The notes below the pieces were generated by a model that saw only the letters and a list, made by a program, of their open reading frames with translations, did no database searches and was not told where the DNA came from. From assembly GCA_008933495.1 (NCBI GenBank), contig WBUW01000229.1:1-5585 (forward strand): a DNA stretch of 5,585 bases, given 5' to 3'. The translations under genes were made by a program, and so were the position numbers. This DNA comes from Pseudorhodoplanes sp. (lineage in GTDB: Bacteria > Pseudomonadota > Alphaproteobacteria > Rhizobiales > Xanthobacteraceae). Positions 1 to 5,585 of the stretch are shown piece by piece. The first letter of the stretch is position 1, and the number at the start of each line of letters is the position of its first letter.

Positions 1-17
1 GATTCAAGGTAGCGACC

Positions 18-554
18 ATGTCCGCGGACCCAAAAAAGCTCGGTGTGGCCATCGAACTCAAGCCCCATGCCTACGATCCGGAAGCCAGTCCGGAACTTTT
101 CGACGGTGTTCCCGCGCGCCGCATCATCGCGTTCCTGATCGACCTTGTCATCATCGCCATTCCGATCATTTTTCTTTGGGTGTTCCTGTTTGCGATCACG
201 ATCGTGACGCTCGGCTTGGGCGTTGTGCTGTATGGCCTCGTCCCCGCTATTTCGACGATCTGGGCGCTCCTGTATTACGGGCTCACGCTCGGCGGCCCAC
301 GCTCGGCGACCATCGGAATGCGCATGATGGACCTTGAAATGCGCACCTGGTACGGCGCGCCGGCCTATTTCGTGTTGGGTGCCGTGCACGCGATCGGGTT
401 CTGGCTGAGCGTATCGTTGTTTACGCCGCTCATACTGATCGTCTGCTTCCTCAACAGCCGCCGCCGTCTGCTTCACGACATGCTGGTCGGCACGATCGTC
501 ATCAATAACGAGGTCCGGGCCAGCATGCTCAACGCCGGCCGGCCGAAGGTCTAG
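18..554 (+). CDS. RDD family inner-membrane protein
   Basis: This encodes a 178-residue polytopic membrane protein of the RDD family, whose biochemical role is mostly unknown (some members have been linked to ion exchange or osmotic tolerance). The family pattern is visible: an Arg pair at 34-35 followed by Asp42 at the start of the first hydrophobic segment (about 36-60), a second segment at about 62-90, then a GxxxATIGMRMM-like stretch at 92-105. A third hydrophobic region lies at about 116-145, and the C-terminal LLHDMLVGTIVI motif (151-162) matches the usual 'LHDxLAGTxVV' ending. There is no signal peptide; the N-terminal 30 residues are polar and probably cytosolic. The ATG at 18 is preceded by AAGG at 6-9, a reasonable Shine-Dalgarno with 8-base spacing, and the length suits the family. 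It precedes the aminoacyl-transferase gene by 67 bases on the same strand, so co-transcription is possible, but no functional link can be read from the sequence. Confidence 0.88.
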   Translation: MSADPKKLGVAIELKPHAYDPEASPELFDGVPARRIIAFLIDLVIIAIPIIFLWVFLFAITIVTLGLGVVLYGLVPAISTIWALLYYGLTLGGPRSATIGMRMMDLEMRTWYGAPAYFVLGAVHAIGFWLSVSLFTPLILIVCFLNSRRRLLHDMLVGTIVINNEVRASMLNAGRPKV

Positions 555-621
555 GGAGGGCATCACCGGGATCACGACCGCCGCAAACGGCAATGAGTCG
601 ACCGGGCCCGCGCAGACGTCC

Positions 622-1371
622 GTGACACAGCATTCGCGCGACACACCGCAATTCTACCTGACGGCACCCTCGCCGTGTCCATACCTGGCCGGCAAGGAGG
701 AGCGGAAGGTCTTTACCCATCTCGTCGGCGACCGCGCCCCGGGCCTGAACGATCTTCTCACCCATGGCGGATTCCGTCGCAGCCAGTCGATCGCCTATCG
801 TCCGGCCTGCGAAGCCTGCCGCGCCTGCGTTTCGGTGCGCGTGATCGCCGAGGATTTCCAGCCGACCCGCAGCATGCGCCGCGTGGCTGAGCGCAATGCC
901 GACATCACCGGCGACATGCGCGACGCCAACCCGACCTCCGAGCAATATTCGGTGTTTCGCGCCTATCTCGATGCCCGCCATCACGACGGCGGAATGGCGG
1001 ACATGACCGTGCTCGATTATGCGATGATGATCGAAGACAGCCACGTCGACACCCGTATCGTGGAATACCGGCGGCGCGACGCCAATTCCGGATTTCGCGG
1101 GCGCAGCGCGGGAACCGTACTGGCCGTTGCCCTGACCGATGTGCTCAATGACGGCCTGTCGATGGTTTATTCGTTTTTCGATCCGGTCGAGGAACCCCGC
1201 TCGCTCGGAACGTTCATGATCCTCGATCACATCGCGCGCGCCCGCCGGATGGGCCTGCCCTATGTCTATCTCGGCTACTGGGTGCGCGGCTCGCGCAAGA
1301 TGGATTACAAGAGCCGCTTCCTGCCGCAGGAACGCCTGCTCTCGCAAGGGTGGCTGCGGATCGATGGCTGA
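622..1371 (+). CDS. bpt: Bpt/ATE-family aminoacyl-tRNA-protein transferase (Asp/Glu leucyltransferase, often annotated arginyltransferase)
   Basis: This 249-residue cytosolic enzyme should move an amino acid from aminoacyl-tRNA to the N-terminus of proteins, making them N-degron substrates. Characterised bacterial Bpt enzymes transfer Leu to N-terminal Asp or Glu, while related eukaryotic ATE1 transfers Arg, so the donor here is inferred. The N-terminal ATE domain (about 10-85) shows SPCPYL with Cys19, GFRRSQSIAYRPAC, and the cluster Cys63-x2-Cys66-x2-Cys69. The C-terminal acetyltransferase-like domain (about 105-240) shows AVALTDVLNDGLSMVYSFFDP (169-188), LGTFMILDHI, YVYLGYWV and MDYKSRFLPQ. 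The start is GTG at 622; it gives the MTQHSRDTPQFYL N-terminus I recognise from Hyphomicrobiales homologues, although no strong Shine-Dalgarno precedes it. Length is close to the family's usual 240-260. Its stop lies 8 bases from the convergent mntH stop. Confidence 0.93.
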   Translation: MTQHSRDTPQFYLTAPSPCPYLAGKEERKVFTHLVGDRAPGLNDLLTHGGFRRSQSIAYRPACEACRACVSVRVIAEDFQPTRSMRRVAERNADITGDMRDANPTSEQYSVFRAYLDARHHDGGMADMTVLDYAMMIEDSHVDTRIVEYRRRDANSGFRGRSAGTVLAVALTDVLNDGLSMVYSFFDPVEEPRSLGTFMILDHIARARRMGLPYVYLGYWVRGSRKMDYKSRFLPQERLLSQGWLRIDG

Positions 1372-1379
1372 AGCGGCGG

Positions 1380-2738
1380 TCAGCCGGCCGCGCCCGTGAC
1401 GAAATCGACCAGTAATTTGACGTTGAGCACGATGATGATCGCGGCGACGATCGCCGCCGCCAGCGTGACCCAGCGCGGTGCCACCAGCGCCCCCATCTTG
1501 CGGCGGTCGGCCGTGAACATCACGAGCGGCACGATCGCAAAAGGCAGTTGAAGACTGAGCACGACCTGACTGAAAATCAATAATTGCGCGGTGCCCTTTT
1601 CGCCGTACCAGATCGTGACAATAGCGGCGGGAACAATGGCGATGGCCCGCGTGGTCAGCCGCCGCGCCCAGGCCGGCAGGCGGATGTCGACAAATCCTTC
1701 CATGACGATCTGGCCCGCCAGGGTGGCGGTCACCGTCGAGTTTAGTCCGCAACTCAGAAGCGCGATGCCGAACAAGGTCGGCGCGATCGCCGAGCCGAGC
1801 AGCGGGGCAAGAAACGAATGAACATGTTCGAGTTCGGCAATGTCGGTCTTGCCCACCTTGTTGAACGTCGCCGCGGCCAGGATCAGAATCGATGCATTGA
1901 TCAGCAACGCAAACATCAGTGCGATTGTGGAATCGACGGTCGCGAGATTGATCGCCTCGCGCTTCTCCGCAACGCTTTCCCCGAACCGGCGGGTTTGCAC
2001 GACACCGGAATGCAGATAAAGATTGTGCGGCATCACCGTCGCGCCGATGATGCCGAGCGCCAAATAAAGCATTTCGGGATTGGTCACAATCTCGGTCGTC
2101 GGCGCAAAGCCACGGATGACCTCGCCCCATTGCGGGTCGGCCAGCGCAATCTGAATGCCGAAACAGACGGCGATGACGCCGAGCAGCGTGACGATAAACG
2201 CCTCGACATAACGGAAGCCCAGGTTCTGCAACCAGAGGATCAGGAACACGTCGAGCGCCGTAATCAGGACGCCGAGTTCGAGCGGGATTCCGAACAGAAG
2301 ATTGAGCCCGATGGCCGTGCCGATCACCTCGGCGACGTCCGTTGCGCAGATCGCGATCTCGGCGAGAACCCAGAGCGGCCAGGACACCGCGCGCGGAAAC
2401 GCGTCGCGGCAGGCCTGCGCGAGATCGCGCCCCGAAGCGATGCCGAGCCGCGCGCACAGCGCCTGCAGCAGGATCGCCATGATGTTTGACAAGAGCGCGA
2501 TGGTCAGCAGCGCATAGCCGAATTTGGAACCGCCGGCGAGCGAGGTCGCCCAGTTGCCGGGATCCATGTAACCGACCGCGATCAGGTAGCCCGGACCGAG
2601 AAAAGCCAGGAGCTTGCGCCAGAACGGACCGCTCGGCCGCGTTTTGACGGTGCCGAAGACCTCTGACAGCGAAGGGCGCAGCCGGTCGCGTCGCCAGCCG
2701 TCAATCGGCGCGGTCGTTTTTGAAGCCAGCGCATCCAT
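1380..2738 (-). CDS. mntH: Nramp-type divalent metal (Mn2+/Fe2+) transporter, proton-coupled
   Basis: This 452-residue inner-membrane protein should import Mn2+, and less well Fe2+, with protons. The Nramp metal-site motifs are intact: DPGN at 59-62 in the first transmembrane helix (metal ligands Asp59 and Asn62) and ATVMPHNLYLHS around 233-244 in helix 6, with the ligand Met236 and the adjacent His238. The Nramp transport signature appears as GLNSTVTATLAGQIVMEGF, a GQSS-to-GLNS variant that I recall as common in alphaproteobacteria. About eleven hydrophobic helices follow a polar N-terminus of some 35 residues. I chose the ATG at 2738 because AAGGA stands 8 bases ahead of it. A longer in-frame ATG at 2774 would give 464 residues but has no Shine-Dalgarno and begins just 5 bases from the operator-like palindrome. 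The gene follows parC by about 150 bases on the same strand and probably has its own metal-controlled promoter in that AT-rich gap. Confidence 0.95.
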   Translation of the reverse strand: MDALASKTTAPIDGWRRDRLRPSLSEVFGTVKTRPSGPFWRKLLAFLGPGYLIAVGYMDPGNWATSLAGGSKFGYALLTIALLSNIMAILLQALCARLGIASGRDLAQACRDAFPRAVSWPLWVLAEIAICATDVAEVIGTAIGLNLLFGIPLELGVLITALDVFLILWLQNLGFRYVEAFIVTLLGVIAVCFGIQIALADPQWGEVIRGFAPTTEIVTNPEMLYLALGIIGATVMPHNLYLHSGVVQTRRFGESVAEKREAINLATVDSTIALMFALLINASILILAAATFNKVGKTDIAELEHVHSFLAPLLGSAIAPTLFGIALLSCGLNSTVTATLAGQIVMEGFVDIRLPAWARRLTTRAIAIVPAAIVTIWYGEKGTAQLLIFSQVVLSLQLPFAIVPLVMFTADRRKMGALVAPRWVTLAAAIVAAIIIVLNVKLLVDFVTGAAG

Positions 2739-2777
2739 GGGTCGGTTCCTTCGCAATGAGGATGACCCGTTCATAAT

Positions 2778-2837
2778 CTAATTGCGAATAATTCGCAATT
2801 GCATATTCTGGCTTGGCGCTGATTTTATTTTAGTCAT
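2778..2837 (-). other. Possible 19-codon upstream ORF in the mntH leader
   Basis: An ATG at 2837 opens a 19-codon frame (MTKIKSAPSQNMQLRIIRN) ending in TAG at 2778-2780. A full Shine-Dalgarno AAGGAG lies at 2848-2853 on the minus strand, 10 bases ahead of it. The frame runs through the operator palindrome and stops in the same frame as mntH, 3 bases before the alternative ATG at 2774. It would be translated only if transcription starts upstream of about 2853. There is no recognisable homologue, and it may be chance in an AT-rich spacer. Confidence 0.18.
2780..2800 (-). promoter_or_regulatory. Candidate Fur/Mur-family operator upstream of mntH
   Basis: This is a perfect inverted repeat with 10-base arms, AATTGCGAAT and ATTCGCAATT, around a single central A (2790). 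The inner 15 bases, TGCGAAT-A-ATTCGCA (2783-2797), share the 7-1-7 architecture of the classical Fur box (TGATAAT-n-ATTATCA), with 5 of 7 matches in each arm. A further half site AATTGC overlaps the downstream arm at 2797-2802. It lies 41 bases before the chosen mntH start inside a strongly AT-rich stretch. From the literature, mntH in Bradyrhizobium is repressed by Mn-bound Fur/Mur, so this is probably that site. Which regulator binds here (Mur, Fur, MntR or Irr) is inference. I could not assign convincing -35 and -10 boxes. Confidence 0.6.
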
Positions 2838-2887
2838 TAAACATCAGCTCCTTACACTATTTTGTTCAATCATTGTTGCCGTAAACC

Positions 2888-5140
2888 TTACAGCCGGCGC
2901 CCGAAGCTATTGCTCTTTGGAAACCCTTTCGGCGCCAGGCGGCCGGCGTCCGCACGGTTGCCGCGCCAGTCGGCCAATTCTTTCAACGTCATCGAGAAGG
3001 TGCGCCCGGCGGCATCGATCCATGTCAGCCCTTCCTTGCCGGCGAAGGTCGCAATATCCGACAGTCCGCCGTCGCGGTAGCGCTGCAGGCGCACGCCGGT
3101 TCCGCGCGTCATTTCCGGAACCTGGTTGAGCGGAAACACCACCATCTTGCGGTTCTCGCCGATCGCCGCCGCCAGATCGCCGTCGATTGTCGTAAGCGCG
3201 CGCGCGCCGTCGCGCGGTTTGACATTGAGCACCTGCTTGCCCTTGCGGGTGTTCGCCACGCACTCGTCTTCGGCCACGATGAAGCCGCGCCCCTGCTCGC
3301 TCGCGATCAGGAACTTGCGGCCGCCCTGGTGGCGGAACACGCCGATAATGCCGGCGTCCTGCTCCATGTCGATGAACAGGCGCACCGGCTCGCCATGGCC
3401 GCGCCCGCCCGGCAGTTTCGACACATCGAGCGTATAGAAACGCCCGTTGGTCGACAGCAGCAGGCATTTCGACGTCGTCTCGGCATGAAACGCGAATTTC
3501 ATCGCGTCGTCGGCCTTGAATGCGACGCCGGACAAATCGCTGAGATGGCCGCGCAAAGCGCGGATCCAGCCCTTTTCGGAGACCACGACCGTCACCGGTT
3601 CGCGCTCGACCAGTGCCTCCTCGATTGCAGCCGCGTCGTGCGCCGGCGCCTCGCCGAAGCTCGTCCGCCGCCGGCCGAGAGCGGTCTTCGGTCCGAACAA
3701 GGTCCGCACTTCCTTGATCTGGCCGGCGATCGACTTCCACTGTTCGGGCTCCGACCCGAGCAGCTTCTTCAGATTGGTGCGTTCGCTGCGAAGCTCCTTG
3801 TCCTCGCTGCGGATTTCCATTTCCTCGAGCTTGCGCAGGTTGCGCAGCCGCATATTGAGGATCGCGTCGGCCTGCACCTCGGTCAGCTTGAACGTCCGCA
3901 TCAGGACGGGCTTTGGTTCATCCTGAGTACGGATGATCTTGATGACCTTGTCGAGATTCAGGTACGCGACGAGATAGCCGCCCAGGACTTCCAGCCGGTG
4001 CTCGATCGCCGCCAGCCGATGCCGGGTGCGCCGGATCAGGACGTCGCGCCGGTGGTCGAGCCATTCGCGCAGCACCTCCGCAAGACCGACGACCTTCGGC
4101 ACGCGGCCCTTGACCAGCACGTTCATGTTGAGCGGGATGCGGCTTTCAAGCTCGGTCAGCTTGAACAGAGATTCCATCAGCAATGCCGCATCGACAGCGC
4201 GCGACTTCGGCTCGATGACCAGCCGGATGTCTTCCGCCGATTCATCGCGCACGTCGGCGACCAGCGGCAGCTTGCGCTCGTTCAGGAGCTCCGCGATTTT
4301 CTCGACCAGACGCGCCTTCTGCACCAGCCAGGGAATTTCGGTAATCACGATCGAATAGCCGCCGCGCCCCTGATCCTCCGTGCTCCAGCGCGCGCGCACA
4401 CGGAACGATCCGCGCCCGGTCGTGTAAGCCTCGGCAATCGCCGCCGCGTCGTCGACAACAATGCCGCCGGTCGGGAAATCCGGGCCCGGCACGAACCGCA
4501 TCAGGTCGCGGCTCTTGGCGCGTTTGTGGCCGATCAGATAGAGCGCGGCATCGCACAATTCGGCGGCATTGTGCGGCGGAATCGAGGTGGCCATGCCGAC
4601 GGCAATGCCTTGCGAACCGTTGGCCAGGAGATTGGGAAAAGCGCCGGGCAGCACCACCGGCTCCTGCGACAGGCCGTCGTAATTGGGGCGAAAATCGACG
4701 GCGTCCTCGTCGATGCCTTCGAGCAAGAGGCGCGCGACCTCGGTCATGCGCGCCTCGGTGTAGCGATAGGCGGCCGCGTTATCGCCGTCGATGTTCCCGA
4801 AATTGCCCTGCCCGTCGATCAGCGGATAGCGCGATGAAAAGTCCTGCGCCAGCCGCACGAGCGCATCGTAGATAGCCTGATCGCCATGCGGGTGAAAATT
4901 ACCCATGACGTCGCCGACGATCTTGGCCGACTTCTTGAAAGCGGTGCCGGGATCTAATCGCAACAGGCGCATCCCGTAGAGGATGCGGCGGTGCACCGGC
5001 TTAAGGCCATCGCGGGCATCCGGCAGCGCCCGGTGCATGATGGTCGACAGCGCATAAGCGAGATAGCGCTCTTCGAGCGCCTCGCGCAGCGCGATTTCCT
5101 GGACATCGCCCGGTTCAGGCGGAATCAGCCTCTTGCCCAT
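2888..5140 (-). CDS. parC: DNA topoisomerase IV subunit A
   Basis: This 750-residue breakage-reunion subunit works with ParE (not in this window) as an A2B2 enzyme that decatenates daughter chromosomes and relaxes supercoils using ATP. The N-terminal DNA-gate domain opens with EERYLAYALSTIMHRALPDARDGLKPVHRRILYGM. The catalytic pair is Arg126-Tyr127 within AAAYRYTEARM, and the tower and coiled-coil region extends to about 480. The beta-pinwheel C-terminal domain (about 510-725) carries degenerate blade motifs such as TRKGKQVLN (631-639) and TRGTGVRLQRY (678-688). It lacks the QRRGGKG box of GyrA, and its length suits ParC rather than the longer (about 900-residue) GyrA. In the quinolone-contact region, HPHGDQAIYD has Gln88 where E. 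coli ParC has Ser80, and Asp92 at the Glu84 position. The ATG at 5140 gives the family-typical MGKRLIPPEP start, though no strong Shine-Dalgarno is visible. The gene is intact, with stop TAA at 2888-2890. Confidence 0.96.
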   Translation of the reverse strand: MGKRLIPPEPGDVQEIALREALEERYLAYALSTIMHRALPDARDGLKPVHRRILYGMRLLRLDPGTAFKKSAKIVGDVMGNFHPHGDQAIYDALVRLAQDFSSRYPLIDGQGNFGNIDGDNAAAYRYTEARMTEVARLLLEGIDEDAVDFRPNYDGLSQEPVVLPGAFPNLLANGSQGIAVGMATSIPPHNAAELCDAALYLIGHKRAKSRDLMRFVPGPDFPTGGIVVDDAAAIAEAYTTGRGSFRVRARWSTEDQGRGGYSIVITEIPWLVQKARLVEKIAELLNERKLPLVADVRDESAEDIRLVIEPKSRAVDAALLMESLFKLTELESRIPLNMNVLVKGRVPKVVGLAEVLREWLDHRRDVLIRRTRHRLAAIEHRLEVLGGYLVAYLNLDKVIKIIRTQDEPKPVLMRTFKLTEVQADAILNMRLRNLRKLEEMEIRSEDKELRSERTNLKKLLGSEPEQWKSIAGQIKEVRTLFGPKTALGRRRTSFGEAPAHDAAAIEEALVEREPVTVVVSEKGWIRALRGHLSDLSGVAFKADDAMKFAFHAETTSKCLLLSTNGRFYTLDVSKLPGGRGHGEPVRLFIDMEQDAGIIGVFRHQGGRKFLIASEQGRGFIVAEDECVANTRKGKQVLNVKPRDGARALTTIDGDLAAAIGENRKMVVFPLNQVPEMTRGTGVRLQRYRDGGLSDIATFAGKEGLTWIDAAGRTFSMTLKELADWRGNRADAGRLAPKGFPKSNSFGRRL

Positions 5141-5243
5141 GCAAAACCGGTACAGCGGCCCCGCCGAATGAACAAGCGATGAATGACTTGGCCGTCTTTT
5201 CTTCGCATTTGCCGCTATTGTTGAATGGTGTCAGACGGACCTC

Positions 5244-5268
5244 GGAACGGAATGGCGCGACCGACATT
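5244..5268 (+). promoter_or_regulatory. Possible EcfG-type (general stress sigma) promoter
   Basis: GGAAC at 5244-5248 is followed after 16 bases by CATT at 5265-5268. Alphaproteobacterial EcfG promoters read GGAAC-N16/17-CGTT, so the -35 and spacing fit while the -10 has one mismatch. Transcription would start near 5275, about 30 bases ahead of the small exported protein and just upstream of its Shine-Dalgarno. Short motifs like this arise by chance, and I saw no better housekeeping promoter in the 165-base divergent gap, so this is a weak call. Confidence 0.25.
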
Positions 5269-5305
5269 TACGCTTCGTGGCCGTCGGTATCTAGGAGAGG
5301 ACCCG

Positions 5306-5581
5306 ATGCGAAAGATAATCCTGACCCTAGCCGCTCTGACGGCAATGTTCAGTGTCACGGTCATCGCCGGTGGACGCGCCGAGGCGATGACGAATCCGCT
5401 GCCCGCCGGAATCGCGGCCGCCGTCCAGGACGTCAACCTGGCGGAACAGGTGCGCTATGTTTGCCGGCGCGTCTGCGATTGGCGCGGCTGCTGGCGCCGG
5501 TGCTGGTACACCGCCCCGCGCTATTATGGCTACTATTACCGGCCGTATCGCTGGCATCGCCGCCACTGGCGCCGCTGGTAA
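5306..5581 (+). CDS. Small exported Cys/Arg/Trp/Tyr-rich protein, unknown function
   Basis: This is a 91-residue protein. The ATG at 5306 is set by a strong Shine-Dalgarno, AGGAGAGG at 5293-5300, 5 bases ahead; an upstream in-frame ATG at 5225 has no such signal and would bury the signal peptide. Residues 1-27 form a signal peptide: basic MRK, hydrophobic core to about residue 21, then an AEA site for signal peptidase I. The mature part of about 64 residues has a short Ala-rich segment, then a cluster Cys53-x3-Cys57-x4-Cys62-x3-Cys66. A tail dominated by Arg, Tyr and Trp (68-91) follows, ending HRRHWRRW. From residue 50 onward 31 of 42 residues are Arg, Tyr, Trp or Cys. Similar short periplasmic or surface proteins are widespread, and uncharacterised, in Hyphomicrobiales. 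The cysteines could form two disulfides or bind metal, but neither is shown. It is divergent from parC, and the window ends 4 bases after its stop. Confidence 0.85.
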   Translation: MRKIILTLAALTAMFSVTVIAGGRAEAMTNPLPAGIAAAVQDVNLAEQVRYVCRRVCDWRGCWRRCWYTAPRYYGYYYRPYRWHRRHWRRW

Positions 5582-5585
5582 CAAG

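Noticed and set aside
1..12. GAT TCA AGG TAG could be the last codons of an upstream gene
   Set aside because: Four codons cannot identify a gene, and any frame this short would look open.
580..591. Small inverted repeat GCCG-CAAA-CGGC after the RDD gene
   Set aside because: Only a 4-base-pair stem with no following T run; too weak to call a terminator.
529..2457. A 642-codon minus-strand frame spanning bpt and most of mntH
   Set aside because: Low-complexity Arg/Gly/His/Ala-rich translation overlapping two clear genes; a shadow of GC-rich coding sequence.
2842..2876. TTGAAC and TTTAAT as a -35/-10 pair for mntH
   Set aside because: They are 22 bases apart, too far for a sigma-70 promoter, and the other pairs tried near the operator match poorly.
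3329..4837. A 502-codon open frame on the plus strand, antisense to parC
   Set aside because: Its translation is rich in Arg, His, Gln and Asp with no domain; it mirrors the GC-rich codon use of parC, whose own frame is unmistakable across the same bases.
5225..5305. Upstream in-frame ATG extending the small exported protein by 27 residues
   Set aside because: No ribosome site ahead of it, it would place the signal peptide internally, and a strong AGGAGAGG stands before the ATG at 5306.

Overview
The window is GC-rich and its coding sequences use GC-rich third positions. The proteins read like those of an alphaproteobacterium of the order Hyphomicrobiales, most like the Bradyrhizobium/Rhodopseudomonas/Xanthobacteraceae side. 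That placement comes from recognising protein wording (the ParC N-terminus, the start of the arginyltransferase-like protein, the MntH transport motif), not from a database search. No mobile element, tRNA, rRNA, CRISPR array or sign of recent transfer was seen. This looks like ordinary chromosomal backbone.

Layout: two plus-strand genes come first, an RDD-family inner-membrane protein (18-554) and a bacterial aminoacyl-tRNA-protein transferase of the Bpt/ATE family (622-1371). They are 67 bases apart and may be co-transcribed. They converge on two minus-strand genes. mntH (1380-2738, Nramp-type Mn2+ importer) ends only 8 bases from the end of bpt. parC (2888-5140, topoisomerase IV subunit A) lies upstream of mntH. 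A divergent plus-strand gene for a small exported protein rich in Cys, Arg, Trp and Tyr (5306-5581) ends the window.

The main regulatory feature is the AT-rich parC-mntH gap (about 34% GC by hand count over 2771-2880). It holds a perfect 10-1-10 inverted repeat at 2780-2800 whose core has the 7-1-7 layout of a Fur-family operator, which fits manganese- or iron-responsive control of mntH. A 19-codon reading frame with a good ribosome binding site overlaps this operator. The 165-base gap between parC and the small exported protein contains a possible general-stress (EcfG-type) promoter.

The genes do not form one pathway: protein N-terminal modification, manganese uptake, chromosome decatenation and an envelope protein sit side by side. 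I found no convincing undescribed multi-gene system. The best leads are the mntH leader, the small C4 exported protein, and a Gln at the quinolone-contact position of ParC.
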